In this document: piece after piece, positions 17,611 through 26,899 of the stretch | Layout: every line of letters starts with the position of its first letter | How positions within the stretch are numbered: the first letter of the stretch is position 1 | Assembly (NCBI GenBank): GCA_041394265.1 | Contig: JAWKIO010000005.1 | Location: forward strand, 1,054,001-1,118,000 | Direction: 5' to 3' | Origin: Acidimicrobiales bacterium | GTDB lineage: Bacteria > Actinomycetota > Acidimicrobiia > Acidimicrobiales > SZUA-35 | DNA: 64,000 nucleotides | Translations under genes and position numbers: made by a program | Notes under the pieces: model-generated | The model's input: the letters and a program-made list of their open reading frames with translations, nothing else | Database searches by the model: none | What the model was told of the DNA's origin: nothing

Positions 17611-18966
17611 TCAGCCGCCGAGAATGACGGCAGCCTGCTCTTGCATATCAGCCAGGATCGAATCGATCTTGGTCGGATCGGCGAGGAAGTCGGCGAGCCG
17701 AGGCCCGGCCACGTTCGACGCGAACTCCGGGCTGGTGTCACGGTCGAGGAACTGGGTCACGTACTTCGCCTCGGACACCGTCCTCGCTGCCTTCGCCTGC
17801 AGTTCGTTGTAGGCACCGGTGTTGGCCTTCGACGACGGCGCCACCGCGGAGGGGTCCTCCTTCAAGTACGCATCCTGGGCTGCCGCGGTTCCGAAGAAGC
17901 CGATGAGCTCGAGCGCTGCGGCCTGATTCTTCGGCGACTTGGCCATCATCCAACCGTCGATGGGTGCCTCGACGACATCGATCCCGTGCTCGGCGTTGAT
18001 CTCGGGGAACGGGAAGAAGTCGACGTCGGACAACTCTTCGGGCGGGAACTGCTGACCGACGAAGTTGCCGATGATCATCATTCCGGCTTCGCCGCTCACG
18101 AGGGCCGCAGCTGCCTCTTCCCAGGTGCGTCCGTTGGGGTCGGGCATGGTCATCGGCAGCAGATCGGTCCAGGTCGCGAAGACCTCCTTCACCCGGTCGT
18201 CCTCCCACGATTCCTTGCCGGCCATCAGGTCGACGTGGAACTGGTAACCATTGATGCGGAAGTTCAGCTGATCGAACGTGCCCATGGCCGGCCAGAAGCC
18301 GTCGTTGCCGAGGGCGAACGGCGTGATCCCCGCCGTCTCCATTTCGCCGGCCAGCGTCTTCAGCTCGTCGAAGGTGGTGGGCGGGGTCCAACCGTTGTCG
18401 GCGAACACGCTCTTGCGGTAGTGGACACCCCAGGCGTAGTAGTTCCACGGCACGAAGTACTGCTTGCCGTCGTCACCGGTGGAGGCCGTCTTGAAGCCTT
18501 CGCCGAGTTCGGCGTCGAGGGCGGGCCAGACACTGGAGACGTCACCGAGGAGGTCCTGCGCGGCGAAGTACCGCATGCGGTACCCGGCGAACCATGGGAT
18601 GACGTCGTCGGGATTCTGGAGGTAGGTGGAGATGTTCTCCTGGAAGGTGTTGTGATCGACCTCGTTGATCTTGACCGTGATGTCGGCATTCGGCAGGGCA
18701 TCGACCGCGGCCTGGAGTCCGGCCTGCGGGACTTCGTTGGAGTAGTTCGACCCGAGTGTCACCTCGCCCGATGCGGCCTCGGCGGTGCCGCCGCCATCGC
18801 TCCCACCGGCAGTGTCAGTGGCGGAATCGCTGCCGCAGGCCGCGAGGACGCCAGGCAGCACGGCGGCACCGGCGAGGAGTGCACTGCTCTTGAGCACCGA
18901 TCGCCGACCGAGTGCGAAGCCAACGGCTGCAGGGCTCGGCGACTTCGGCATGTGTTGTTCGTCCAT
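17611..18966 (-). CDS. Sugar ABC transporter substrate-binding lipoprotein
   Basis: A 451-residue family-1 (MalE-like) binding protein. The N-terminus carries a twin-arginine-like motif (GRRSVLKSSALL) and then a lipobox LAAC with the modified Cys at position 44, followed by an acidic Ser/Gly linker (GSDSATDTAGGSD). The mature part has binding-protein features such as VIPWFAGYRMRYFAAQDLLG and AALVSGEAGMMIIGNF. It captures the sugar outside the membrane and passes it to the two permeases. The start at 18966 has AGAAGGAC 8 nt upstream. It is the first gene of the sugar operon. Confidence 0.92.
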   Translation of the reverse strand: MDEQHMPKSPSPAAVGFALGRRSVLKSSALLAGAAVLPGVLAACGSDSATDTAGGSDGGGTAEAASGEVTLGSNYSNEVPQAGLQAAVDALPNADITVKINEVDHNTFQENISTYLQNPDDVIPWFAGYRMRYFAAQDLLGDVSSVWPALDAELGEGFKTASTGDDGKQYFVPWNYYAWGVHYRKSVFADNGWTPPTTFDELKTLAGEMETAGITPFALGNDGFWPAMGTFDQLNFRINGYQFHVDLMAGKESWEDDRVKEVFATWTDLLPMTMPDPNGRTWEEAAAALVSGEAGMMIIGNFVGQQFPPEELSDVDFFPFPEINAEHGIDVVEAPIDGWMMAKSPKNQAAALELIGFFGTAAAQDAYLKEDPSAVAPSSKANTGAYNELQAKAARTVSEAKYVTQFLDRDTSPEFASNVAGPRLADFLADPTKIDSILADMQEQAAVILGG

Positions 18967-19104
18967 TTCAGATGTCCTTCTCTCCCTGGGCCGGTCCCTT
19001 GACCGACACCCGTGACTTCCCAGCTCGGTGACCTACGACGGCAACTGCAAGCACAGCGGAGCAAATCGCCCAAAATCAAACGTGAATCACCAGAACCGTT
19101 CGCG

Positions 19105-19133
19105 ATCCTGGGTCGGAATCGGCCAAGTGTCAA
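19105..19133 (-). promoter_or_regulatory. Candidate promoter of the alpha-galactoside operon
   Basis: On the minus strand TTGACA (19133-19128) is followed after 17 bp by CAGGAT (19110-19105), about 140 nt before the binding-protein start. The surrounding 19065-19160 segment is more AT-rich than the flanking genes. The -35 is perfect and the -10 poor, so this is only a candidate. The DeoR-type regulator encoded divergently would be expected to bind in this region. Confidence 0.3.
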
Positions 19134-19209
19134 GAAAGATTGGACTTTTGTCACATCTTCGACCGGGCAGCTGTTGACTTCTGGTGGTTTTGCTGGGCAA
19201 GGTGGACCG

Positions 19210-20013
19210 GTGCTGGCTCCACGGCGACACGAGATCATCCTCGAGACCATCCGACGCGAGGGATCGGTTCGCGTCCGCGATCTGGTCGAGCAACTCGGCA
19301 TCTCCGACATGACCGTGCGACGCGATCTCGATCTCCTCGACGAGAGCGGCCTCCTCGTCAAGGTGCACGGCGGCGCCACCCGGGTCTCCATGCTGGCAAC
19401 CGAGGAGCCCGGCTTCGATGCCAAGCGAACTCGTCAGGCCGACCAGAAGACTGCCATTGCCCGGGCGGCGGCCGAGCTCGTGCAACCTGGCTTCGCGGTG
19501 GGCCTGACGGCGGGAACCACCACCTGGCAGTTGGCCAACAGCCTCTTGTCTGTCGCCAACCTCACGGTCATCACCAATTCGCCGTCGGTCGCGCAGGTGT
19601 TCTATCGATCCGGCGACCATTCCGTCACGGCCATCCTGACCGGCGGGATGCGCACCCCGAGCGACGCGCTCGTCGGCCCCATCGCGACGGCGGCGCTCTC
19701 CCAACTCCATCTCGACGTGGTGTTCATGGGCGTCCACGGCATGGATCCCGTCCACGGGTACTCGACCCCCAACCTCGCCGAGGCCGAGACCAACCGGGCC
19801 TTCGTCGCCTCGGCGCGTCGCCTCGTCGTCGTTGCCGACCACACCAAGTGGATGACCCCGGGCCTGGCCACGATCACCGCGCTGGCTGACGCCGACGTCG
19901 TCGTCACCGGCAACCAGCTCGACGCCGACGCCCGACAGCACTTCGATGCCGCCGAGACCGAATTGCTCCTCGTCGATGCCCGGCCCGCGACCCTCGAGGC
20001 CGAACAGGGATAG
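19210..20013 (+). CDS. DeoR/GlpR family transcriptional regulator
   Basis: A 267-residue repressor starting at GTG 19210 (VLAPRRHEIILET), with AAGGTGG just upstream. The HTH covers about residues 5-57 (VRVRDLVEQLGISDMTVRRD, then a LLVKVHGGAT wing), as in DeoR/GlpR. The C-terminal sugar-phosphate sensor has GLTAGTTTWQLA, LTVITNSPSVAQ, GVHGMDPVHGYSTPNLAEA and VVADHTKWM. It likely responds to a phosphorylated sugar. Its divergent position next to the galactoside transporter implies control of that operon. The upstream frame to 19012 is non-homologous filler. Confidence 0.9.
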   Translation: MLAPRRHEIILETIRREGSVRVRDLVEQLGISDMTVRRDLDLLDESGLLVKVHGGATRVSMLATEEPGFDAKRTRQADQKTAIARAAAELVQPGFAVGLTAGTTTWQLANSLLSVANLTVITNSPSVAQVFYRSGDHSVTAILTGGMRTPSDALVGPIATAALSQLHLDVVFMGVHGMDPVHGYSTPNLAEAETNRAFVASARRLVVVADHTKWMTPGLATITALADADVVVTGNQLDADARQHFDAAETELLLVDARPATLEAEQG

Positions 20014-20041
20014 CGACCTGAGCTTGGGGCTCGGATTCTGA

Positions 20042-21613
20042 CTACTCGGTCAACCGGATCGGATCGCCGATGATCGACACGCCCCAGGTCGTGGTCTCGG
20101 TCGAGTTCGAGTTGTTGTCCTCGTACTCCACCTGCCACCAGCAGTTCTCGGGCTCGCCGGCAGGCTGCTCGCAGGTGTAGCCGGTGAGATCGAGCACGAT
20201 CCGAAGCGTGCGGTCCTGGAACGAGTAGCCGTCCTGCTTGATGCACGAGACCGTCGTCGCCCCCTGGGTGCAGGTCTGCGAGATCGGTGAGGTCGGGCTC
20301 CCGAAGTCGGGGTTCGACACGCAGCGATACGCGTACTCGGAACAATCGATCGAATACCAGGTGAAGGGCACGTAGTCGCCGTGCGGGTCGACGATTCGCA
20401 CACTGTCGATGCCGTCGGCCGGATCGAACAGTTCGATGTGCATGGTCTTGCCCTCGTGGATCTCGCCGATCTCGGCCAGGTAGAGGCGAGCCAGGCCAAT
20501 GGCCCCGCTCGGGAACATCTTGGCGTCGGTATAGGCGGTCAGGTACTTCTTGGCGAAGATGTTCGGACAGGTGGCCGACGCCGTCGGGCCGAGGCGAGTA
20601 CAGATCCAGTCGCCGGTCGTCCCCGACGGCACGATGCGAAGCGAGTAGAGGCTGCGATGCGCAGCGTCGTAGTCGGTGTTCTTGGCTTGGAGCACGTACC
20701 GCCCCTTCCGGAAGATCGGGGCGACGTCCACCCAGGGGGCCGGCTCACTGGTGCGACTCCAGTCCGACCCATCCGATGCGCAGATGGCCGTACTCGGCCG
20801 GTCGATCTGTACGTCGGCGAGCGGTGGCTGCAGCACGTTGTCGTTGTCGTCGATCACGGTGTCGTCGGCGTCGAAGAAGCGAAAGCGCATCCCGGCATTC
20901 GCTTGTTGTCCGCCGTTCTCGAAACAGGTGGTGCGTGCCTGCAACGTGTAGAAGCCGTCGGCCGGGACATCGACGATGAACGTGTGCCCCTCGTCGCGAT
21001 GGTTGGGGTTCGTGTTGACCGGGCAGCCACCGCCGGCGCCGATGAAGTCGCCGGTTGCCCGCCCTTCGCACTCGGTCATCGCCCGGAGCCAATAGTTGGC
21101 CGGCGTCCCATTGGTGAGATCGGTGCCGACGCCGAGCGCCGACGTCGGATTGCCCATCGGCACCGGCAGCACGTACTGGGCGGTGGCGAACCGGTGGATG
21201 GCCACCTCGTCGTCGACCACGACGCCGCCGAAGTACGTCTCACCGTCGATGTAGATGTCGACCCGCACCTGCTCGTTGCCGACCTTTGAGATCACCACTT
21301 GGGGAAAGGCGCTCGGCGTACACGGCAGGGTGTCGCACCCCGGTTGATCGATGAACCCATTCGAGGCAGCGACGTCGAGCGCTGCGGTTGCAGCCTTGGT
21401 CTCATTCGGCATGTGGACGACTGCAGCGAGGGCGGCGGCGTCGGCCGCTCGCTGGGCCTGGGTCGCCTGGGCGTACCACCCGCCCACATCCACGGCGAGG
21501 GCGGCGAAGATCATGAGCGGGATCAACAGCAGTGCCGTCGTGGCCAAGACGTAGCCGGCTTGGGCTTCGTCACCGGTCAGGGTTGCTTCGTTTTTTGTAC
21601 GTAGCGACCCCAT
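20042..21613 (-). CDS. TadG/TadE-like pseudopilin-type secreted protein
   Basis: About 523 residues. After a short polar leader there is one membrane helix (AGYVLATTALLLIPLMIFAA) directly followed by LAVDVGGWYAQATQAQRAAD, the hallmark of the TadE/TadG N-terminal domain of Flp pilus systems. The remaining 450 residues are predicted extracellular and beta-rich, with many cysteines (for example CDTLPC, CQ-type pairs near the C-terminus) and two carbohydrate-binding-like stretches (FIVDVPADGFYTLQARTTC). No tadA/B/C or flp gene is in the window. The start at 21613 (MGSLRTKNEATL) is chosen over GTG 21658; neither has a clear ribosome-binding site. It is convergent with the DeoR gene. Confidence 0.7.
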   Translation of the reverse strand: MGSLRTKNEATLTGDEAQAGYVLATTALLLIPLMIFAALAVDVGGWYAQATQAQRAADAAALAAVVHMPNETKAATAALDVAASNGFIDQPGCDTLPCTPSAFPQVVISKVGNEQVRVDIYIDGETYFGGVVVDDEVAIHRFATAQYVLPVPMGNPTSALGVGTDLTNGTPANYWLRAMTECEGRATGDFIGAGGGCPVNTNPNHRDEGHTFIVDVPADGFYTLQARTTCFENGGQQANAGMRFRFFDADDTVIDDNDNVLQPPLADVQIDRPSTAICASDGSDWSRTSEPAPWVDVAPIFRKGRYVLQAKNTDYDAAHRSLYSLRIVPSGTTGDWICTRLGPTASATCPNIFAKKYLTAYTDAKMFPSGAIGLARLYLAEIGEIHEGKTMHIELFDPADGIDSVRIVDPHGDYVPFTWYSIDCSEYAYRCVSNPDFGSPTSPISQTCTQGATTVSCIKQDGYSFQDRTLRIVLDLTGYTCEQPAGEPENCWWQVEYEDNNSNSTETTTWGVSIIGDPIRLTE

Positions 21614-21776
21614 CGGATGGGAGTATCGGCCAACGGACCCAGAATCTTGAGCGCCCACCGGCCGATCGGCTCGCTCCCGCTGGGTGGCTCTACTCGGTTA
21701 CGGAGAGCACATCGACACCTACAGTGGCGGTAGGACGACAGCCCACCTCCGACCCCCGAACGCAGACGACGATCCA

Positions 21777-22625
21777 ATGAACGACAGCTCCCGCAAGCAC
21801 GACGTGGTGCGCTTCGCCGTGATGACCCCGACCTACAACGCGGCGGAGTATCTCCAGGAATGCATCGACTCGGTGCAGGCGCAGAAGGGCCCCGGCATCG
21901 AGGTGGCCCACCTGATCCTCGACAACGGCAGCACCGACGGCACGCTCGACATCTGTGCCCGCAACGACGTGGTGATGGTGCCTCGTGAACCGGGCAGCAC
22001 CCTCGCCTCGGCAATGACCCTGGGCTATGACGCGTGCGTTGAGCACGGCTGCGATCTGATCGCGTATCTCGGTGGCGACGACATGATGCTTCCCGGCGCC
22101 TTCGAGGCCGTGGCCGATGTCTATCGGCGCGAGCGCAAACCGATGATCTTCAGCACGATCCGGTGGGTCAACGCCGATCTCTCCGAAGTGCAGGGCGAGC
22201 TTGGCCCGCCCCCGTCATGGCTGAACGCCAAGATCCACGCCTCGTTCGGCTGGAACTATCTCGCCGCCATGAGCAGCTTCATCACGTCGGACGGCTACGT
22301 CGAGGTCGGCCCGTACCGAGACGACATGCTCAAGACCCCCGACTATGAGTTCTGGACGCGGGCCTTGGCCAAGGGCCTTGAGTTCAGCCGGCTCGACTAC
22401 CCCACGGCGATCTTCCGTCGTCACGGCGGCAACGACTCGATGAACTTCAACGAGGTGTACCACCAGAACCTCGACTACGTGGTCGATCAGTACGGGCCAA
22501 AGACCACGGCCGAACGAGTGGCGCTCGGGTACGCATTCAAGGCGTGGGTGTACGCGAAGCATCCCCGGTGGACCCGGCATCAGTTCAAGACCAAGCTCGC
22601 GAGCGGCAGCCTTCGCGGCGGCTGA
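21777..22625 (+). CDS. Glycosyltransferase family 2
   Basis: A 282-residue GT-A fold enzyme. The N-terminal motif RFAVMTPTYNAAEYLQECI and LILDNGSTDGTLDI are the GT2 nucleotide-binding strand/loop; LIAYLGGDDMMLPGAF supplies the DxD-like metal site (GDD). It probably adds a sugar to a lipid- or protein-linked acceptor at the cytoplasmic face of the membrane. The C-terminus is basic (HPRWTRHQFKTKL). The start at ATG 21777 (MNDSSRKHDVV) is favoured over an upstream frame that lacks family similarity. It is the plus-strand opening gene of the surface-sugar cluster. Confidence 0.88.
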   Translation: MNDSSRKHDVVRFAVMTPTYNAAEYLQECIDSVQAQKGPGIEVAHLILDNGSTDGTLDICARNDVVMVPREPGSTLASAMTLGYDACVEHGCDLIAYLGGDDMMLPGAFEAVADVYRRERKPMIFSTIRWVNADLSEVQGELGPPPSWLNAKIHASFGWNYLAAMSSFITSDGYVEVGPYRDDMLKTPDYEFWTRALAKGLEFSRLDYPTAIFRRHGGNDSMNFNEVYHQNLDYVVDQYGPKTTAERVALGYAFKAWVYAKHPRWTRHQFKTKLASGSLRGG

Positions 22626-22655
22626 GCCGAAACACCGCCTTCGCGGCGGCTGAGC
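22609..22655. repeat. 19-bp direct repeat at the end of the GT2 gene
   Basis: GCCTTCGCGGCGGCTGAGC occurs at 22609-22627, where it holds the last codons and stop of the GT2 gene, and again at 22637-22655. The period is 28 bp. It looks like a small tandem duplication across the gene end. Confidence 0.7.
22635..22649. terminator. Candidate hairpin between convergent genes
   Basis: CCGCC-TTCGC-GGCGG (22635-22649) can form a short GC stem in the 36-bp gap between the convergent GT2 and GT4 genes. There is no T-run, so it might be a weak bidirectional terminator or merely part of the duplicated sequence. Confidence 0.3.
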
Positions 22656-22661
22656 AGCCGG

Positions 22662-23891
22662 TCAGCGGGCGAGTTCGGCGATCTGGCGTTCCGCCTCGTT
22701 GGCCGGTTCGAGCAGGCCGAGCGTGATCAGGGCTTCGACGAAGCCGTCGGCGAAGCTCGACACCATCTCGTCCATGGAGAACTCCCGGGCCCGGCTCTTG
22801 GCCTGGAGCTGGAGGAGCTCCAACCAGTCGGGCTCATCGAACAACCCGGCGACCGTCTCGGCGTACTCCCGCGGCGTCGCCTCCTTGTCGAGCACGACCG
22901 AGTCGAAGTCGGGTCGCAGGTAGGCGTACTCGGGTCCGTGACCGTGGTCGGCCACCGTGACGATCGGACGACCGAGCGCCATCGAGTCGACCGCCACCAG
23001 CCCAATGGCGCCGGGATTGAGGATGACGTCGGCGAGGAGTGCGTGACGTACGAGGTCGTGGTCGAAGCGAGCGCCGACATCGTGGATCCAGTCGTGTTCG
23101 GCGGCCGCGGCGTCGATGGCGGCACGGGCATTGCCATCGCCGATGATCAGGAGTTCGAAGTCGGGCTGGAGCTTTCGCAGTTCGAGCGCAGCGTCGATCA
23201 GGAAGTCGGGCCGCTTGTCCTCGTAGATTCGCCCGACGTAGGCGCCGACCGGCCCTGAACCGAGTCCGAGCTCGGCTCGGAGCTCGTCGAGGTCTGTTTG
23301 TGAGGTTTCCTCGATCTGCAGTAGCCGGGCGTCGTTGTCGAGGGCGTTCTTGAAGACGGTGATGCGGTCTCGAGGGAAGCCGAGTTCGGCGACGATGTCG
23401 GCCGAGTTGTCGGTGTAGGCGAAGAACCAGTCCGCTCGGCGTGTGAGGAAGGCCTTCGATCGCTCGACGAAGCTCGAGTGGTCGTCGGTCTGATGGTTCC
23501 GGCCGTGGCCGTTGAGCACGACACGGGGACCGCCGAGGAGGCGGCGGGCGAGGAAGAGGTAGGTGGCCACTGCCTTGGCCTGCTGCTCGAGCATGATGAC
23601 ATCGCTGCCGACCACCGCTCGCTGGGCGCCGTGCCACAGGACCACTCGGCCCGCCACGTTGAGGGTGCGCGTCTTGACCTTCGTCGCCCAAGGGAGTTCG
23701 ACCGTTCCGCCGATCGGTTGCTCATCGCCCCACGGTTCGCCGTAGAAGAGCCGGTAGTCGATCCCACGCGTTGCGAGTTCGTCTCGAACGGCGGTGTGGA
23801 AGTGACCGCGGTAGTGCGCGACGTATCGGACCAGGTGGCCGACGACGGCGCGAGTGGGGGGATTGGTGGCTGGATCGCCAAAGGTCGCCAT
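22662..23891 (-). CDS. Glycosyltransferase family 4 (GT-B)
   Basis: A 409-residue GT-B enzyme. The C-terminal nucleotide-sugar domain shows GPVGAYVGRIYEDKRPDFLI, FELLIIGDGNARAAI and the acidic loop ADVILNPGAIGLVAVDSMALG, where the usual E-x7-E pattern is reduced to a single acidic contact region. The N-terminal acceptor domain includes HLVRYVAHYRGHFHTAV. It likely extends a cell-surface glycan. The ATG at 23891 is used; the extension upstream reads poorly. It is first-convergent with the GT2 gene and followed upstream by the PIG-L gene on the same strand. Confidence 0.85.
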   Translation of the reverse strand: MATFGDPATNPPTRAVVGHLVRYVAHYRGHFHTAVRDELATRGIDYRLFYGEPWGDEQPIGGTVELPWATKVKTRTLNVAGRVVLWHGAQRAVVGSDVIMLEQQAKAVATYLFLARRLLGGPRVVLNGHGRNHQTDDHSSFVERSKAFLTRRADWFFAYTDNSADIVAELGFPRDRITVFKNALDNDARLLQIEETSQTDLDELRAELGLGSGPVGAYVGRIYEDKRPDFLIDAALELRKLQPDFELLIIGDGNARAAIDAAAAEHDWIHDVGARFDHDLVRHALLADVILNPGAIGLVAVDSMALGRPIVTVADHGHGPEYAYLRPDFDSVVLDKEATPREYAETVAGLFDEPDWLELLQLQAKSRAREFSMDEMVSSFADGFVEALITLGLLEPANEAERQIAELAR

Positions 23892-23969
23892 TGCTCTCCA
23901 TTCGTGTCGGCGTCGACCGACCCTTGGAGCATCGACCCGGCACCGGGGGCACTTGAGGGTGCCCGAGCG

Positions 23970-24626
23970 TCAGAGCAGGATTTTCCTCGCGTGGAAGCCC
24001 TCGGCGAAGTGGCTCGGCGAGTTGGACTCGACCCCGCGTACGGCCATCATCCCACGGAAGGTGTCGGCGCTGAACCAGGCCTTGTCCTGCTGGGTGCCGA
24101 AGTGGTGATGGAGCTTGGCGATCTTCGCCTCGACCAGGTCGGTGTCGAGTGGGACGAAGACGTTGGGCTGGCCGAGGTCTCCCTCGTACTTGGCGATCTC
24201 GTACTCGAGCACCAGGTGATTGCGGAAGTGGTTCCAGGTGAGACCGGCCAGCGTGTGGTGGTCCTGGTGGACGTCGTCGCGACGATGCGAGAACACCACG
24301 TCGGGGCTCACCTCTCGGGCGACCTGGGCCATGGCATCTTTGATCTCGGCGCCCTGATAGGGGAAGTAGCTCTCCCGGAAGCCGAGCACCGTGACCTCGA
24401 GTTCACCGGCATCGGCACCGAAGTCGGCGGCGCTGGCTCGCGCCTCCTCCGCTCGCTTCTCGTTGGCCGAGAACACGACCCAGCGAACAGATGATCCGGG
24501 ACGCTCACGCAACAAGCGCATGAGCGTCCCCCCGCAACCGATCTCGATGTCGTCGCTGTGGGCCCCCAGACAGAGGATCGACAGCGGAGTAGATGGATCG
24601 GTGCCGAGCTGGAGCGGAAGCATCAC
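23970..24626 (-). CDS. PIG-L/LmbE family deacetylase
   Basis: A 218-residue zinc hydrolase. The family motif ILCLGAHSDDIEIGCGG gives the His and two Asp residues of the metal site, and SHRRDDVHQDHHTLAGL gives the third metal ligand region. Members remove N-acetyl groups from GlcNAc-type sugars or related conjugates (GlcNAc-PI, mycothiol precursor, lincosamide intermediates). Here it sits among sugar-modifying genes and would most likely deacetylate an amino sugar of a surface glycan. Start at ATG 24626 (MMLPLQLGTD). Confidence 0.88.
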   Translation of the reverse strand: MMLPLQLGTDPSTPLSILCLGAHSDDIEIGCGGTLMRLLRERPGSSVRWVVFSANEKRAEEARASAADFGADAGELEVTVLGFRESYFPYQGAEIKDAMAQVAREVSPDVVFSHRRDDVHQDHHTLAGLTWNHFRNHLVLEYEIAKYEGDLGQPNVFVPLDTDLVEAKIAKLHHHFGTQQDKAWFSADTFRGMMAVRGVESNSPSHFAEGFHARKILL

Positions 24627-24665
24627 CGGTGTGTAGCAGACGCTCGTCGCGGGGACGAGCGTCGC

Positions 24666-25898
24666 TCAGATGACGGTGGCCGTCGGGATCGGCACGATGA
24701 ACTGGGCGCCCCATTCGCGCACGTGCTTCATCTGCTCGAGGATCTCGTCCTTGAAGTTCCAGGGAAGGATCAGGATGAGATCCGGCTTCACCTCGTCGAT
24801 CTTGTCGGGAGTGAAGATCGGGATGTGCGTGCCGGGCAGGAAACGACCGTGCTTGTACGGGTTGCGGTCGACGGTGAAGTCGAGGAAGTCCTCACGGATG
24901 CCGCAGTAGTTGAGCAAGGTGTTGCCCTTGCCCGGTGCGCCGTAGCCGCAGACGGTCTTGCCCTCGCGCTTGGCGTTGATCAGGATCTCGAGCAGGGCTC
25001 GCTTGGTCTCGCGGGCCTGCTCTTCGAACGTGACGTAGCGCTCGACGTCGAGGAAGCCGGCTTCGATCTCGCGGTTGCGGAGCTCGATGACGGCGTCGCT
25101 GACCGGGCGGCTCTCATCAGCGTTCGGCCGGGCGTAGATGCGCAGCGAGCCGCCGTGGGTCCACAGCTCCTCGACGTCGAAGATCGTGAGGCCGTGGGCA
25201 GCGAAGATCTTCTCGGTGCTCACGAGCGAGAAGTAGCAGTAGTGCTCGTGGTAGATCGTGTCGAACTGGTTCTGCTCGAGCAGCTGGAGCAGGTGGGGGA
25301 ACTCGATCGTGACGGTCCCGGTTGGCTTGAGGATCTCGGGGATGCCGGCGATGAAGTCGTTCAGGTCGGGCACCTGGGCCATCACGTTGTTGCCGAGCAC
25401 GAGGTCGGCCTTGACCCCGTCGGCGGCCAGCGACGCTCCCTTCTCCTTGCCGAAGAACGACACGTCGGTCGGGACACCGATCTCGACGGCCGACTTGGCG
25501 ACGTTGGCCGCCGGCTCGATGCCGAGGCAGGGAATGCCGGCCTCGACGAAGTTCTTGAGGAGGTAGCCGTCGTTGCTGGCAAGCTCGACGACCATCGAGT
25601 CGGCGCCGAGTTCGAGGCGCTTCGAGATCATCTCGACGTAGTCGGCCGCGTGCTGCAGCCAGGTGGTGGCGAACGACGAGAAGTACGCGTACTCCTCGAA
25701 GATCTCGCCCGGATCGACGTACTCGTTGAGCTGCACGAGGAAGCACTCATGGCAGACCCAGACGTTCAGCGGGTAGAAGGGCTCCATCGAATCCAGGGCG
25801 TCGGCGGGCAGGAAGCTCTCGCAGAGAGGCGACATGCCGAGGTCGACGACGCGGTGTTCGAGCGGGGTGGAACAGAAGCGGCAGGCAAAGGAAGTCAT
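24666..25898 (-). CDS. Sugar C-methyltransferase (NovU/TcaB9-type, SAM-dependent)
   Basis: A 410-residue three-part enzyme. An N-terminal zinc-binding domain has CRFC (Cys6/9) and CHEC (Cys49/52). The central Rossmann domain has the SAM loop VVELASNDGYLL (about 103-114) and the catalytic signature IYHEHYCYFS (Glu218/His219). The C-terminal Methyltransf_14 domain has VCGYGAPGKGNTLLN. The family places a methyl group on C3 of a nucleotide-linked 4-keto-deoxysugar. This implies a C-methyl branched sugar in the cell-surface glycan. It is divergent from the cytidylyltransferase-like gene at 26105 with a 206-bp intergenic region in which I see no clear signal. Confidence 0.88.
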   Translation of the reverse strand: MTSFACRFCSTPLEHRVVDLGMSPLCESFLPADALDSMEPFYPLNVWVCHECFLVQLNEYVDPGEIFEEYAYFSSFATTWLQHAADYVEMISKRLELGADSMVVELASNDGYLLKNFVEAGIPCLGIEPAANVAKSAVEIGVPTDVSFFGKEKGASLAADGVKADLVLGNNVMAQVPDLNDFIAGIPEILKPTGTVTIEFPHLLQLLEQNQFDTIYHEHYCYFSLVSTEKIFAAHGLTIFDVEELWTHGGSLRIYARPNADESRPVSDAVIELRNREIEAGFLDVERYVTFEEQARETKRALLEILINAKREGKTVCGYGAPGKGNTLLNYCGIREDFLDFTVDRNPYKHGRFLPGTHIPIFTPDKIDEVKPDLILILPWNFKDEILEQMKHVREWGAQFIVPIPTATVI

Positions 25899-26104
25899 CG
25901 TTTTCTGAAGGTAATGGTGGGGCCTGAGCGCAGCAATGGTCCGTTTTCCTCAGCCCGACCGAGGTGATCCGCCCGTACCGTGGGAACGTGTCCGGGGAGC
26001 CCCGGTCGACCGAGGCGAATCCGGGCCTGAAGGCTCAGCATCGCCCGCTTCCGACCGATGGATGGGTACCAGTCCGAGCCGATGTGGTGGGAGAAGTTCC
26101 GAAC

Positions 26105-26899
26105 ATGAAGGTCGTGTTGTTCTGCGGTGGCCAGGGGATGCGTCTCCGCGGTCACTCAGGAGAGGTTCCCAAACCCCTGGTCGAGGTCGGCCCCCGCCCG
26201 ATCCTGTGGCACCTCATGAAGTACTACGCGCACTTCGGCCACAAGGACTTCATCATCTGCCTTGGCTACGGCGGCCGGCAGATCAAGGAATTCTTCCTCA
26301 ACTACTCCGAGTCGGAGATGAACGACTTCATCTACGCCGAGGGTGGGCGCTCCATCGAATTGCTCGGGACCGACATCGACGACTGGAAGATCACCTTCGT
26401 CGATACCGGCCAGACCTCGAACGTCGGTGAGCGCTTGCGCCGTGTCCGCCCCCACCTCGACGGCGAGGAGATGTTCCTGGCCAACTACGCCGACGGACTG
26501 TCCGATCTCGATCTCGACACCTACGTTGCGAACTTCGCCGCCACCGACAACACCGCGTGCTTCACCACCGTGCATGCCCCTTCGTCGTTCCACAACGTCC
26601 GCATCGATGGGGACGGCAACGTGGTCGCCATCGAGGAGATCGCCCGTTCCTCTGTCCGCATCAACGCCGGTTTCTTCGTCTTCCGGCAGGGCATCTTCGA
26701 CGTCCTCAATCGCAACGAGGAGCTCATCCTCAAGCCGTTCGACCGTCTCATCGAACAGCGCAAGCTGATGGCCGTTCCGTACGACGGTTACTGGCAGCCG
26801 ATGGACACGTTCAAGGACAAGTCCGAACTCGACGCACTCGTCGAGGCCGGCAACCCGCCGTGGCAGGTGTGGAACGCCGGCTGTACCGACTGCCCGTGA
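26105..26899 (+). CDS. Glucose-1-phosphate cytidylyltransferase-like nucleotidyltransferase
   Basis: A 264-residue NTP transferase starting MKVVLFCGGQGMRL. The nucleotide loop is followed by GEVPKPLVEVGPRPILWHLM with the catalytic lysine, then ICLGYGGRQIKEFF, DDWKITFVDTGQTSNVGERL and the metal-binding NYADGLSD. These match RfbF-type enzymes that make CDP-glucose for 3,6-dideoxy or branched sugars. RfbG and RfbH homologues are missing from the window. GGGAGAAG lies about 8 nt before the ATG. The next gene starts on the overlapping GTGA. Confidence 0.82.
   Translation: MKVVLFCGGQGMRLRGHSGEVPKPLVEVGPRPILWHLMKYYAHFGHKDFIICLGYGGRQIKEFFLNYSESEMNDFIYAEGGRSIELLGTDIDDWKITFVDTGQTSNVGERLRRVRPHLDGEEMFLANYADGLSDLDLDTYVANFAATDNTACFTTVHAPSSFHNVRIDGDGNVVAIEEIARSSVRINAGFFVFRQGIFDVLNRNEELILKPFDRLIEQRKLMAVPYDGYWQPMDTFKDKSELDALVEAGNPPWQVWNAGCTDCP

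Noticed and set aside
21718..21734. CCTAC/GTAGG inverted repeat between TadG-like and GT2 genes
   Set aside because: Five-base arms with a seven-base loop and no clear promoter relation; too short to claim as an operator.
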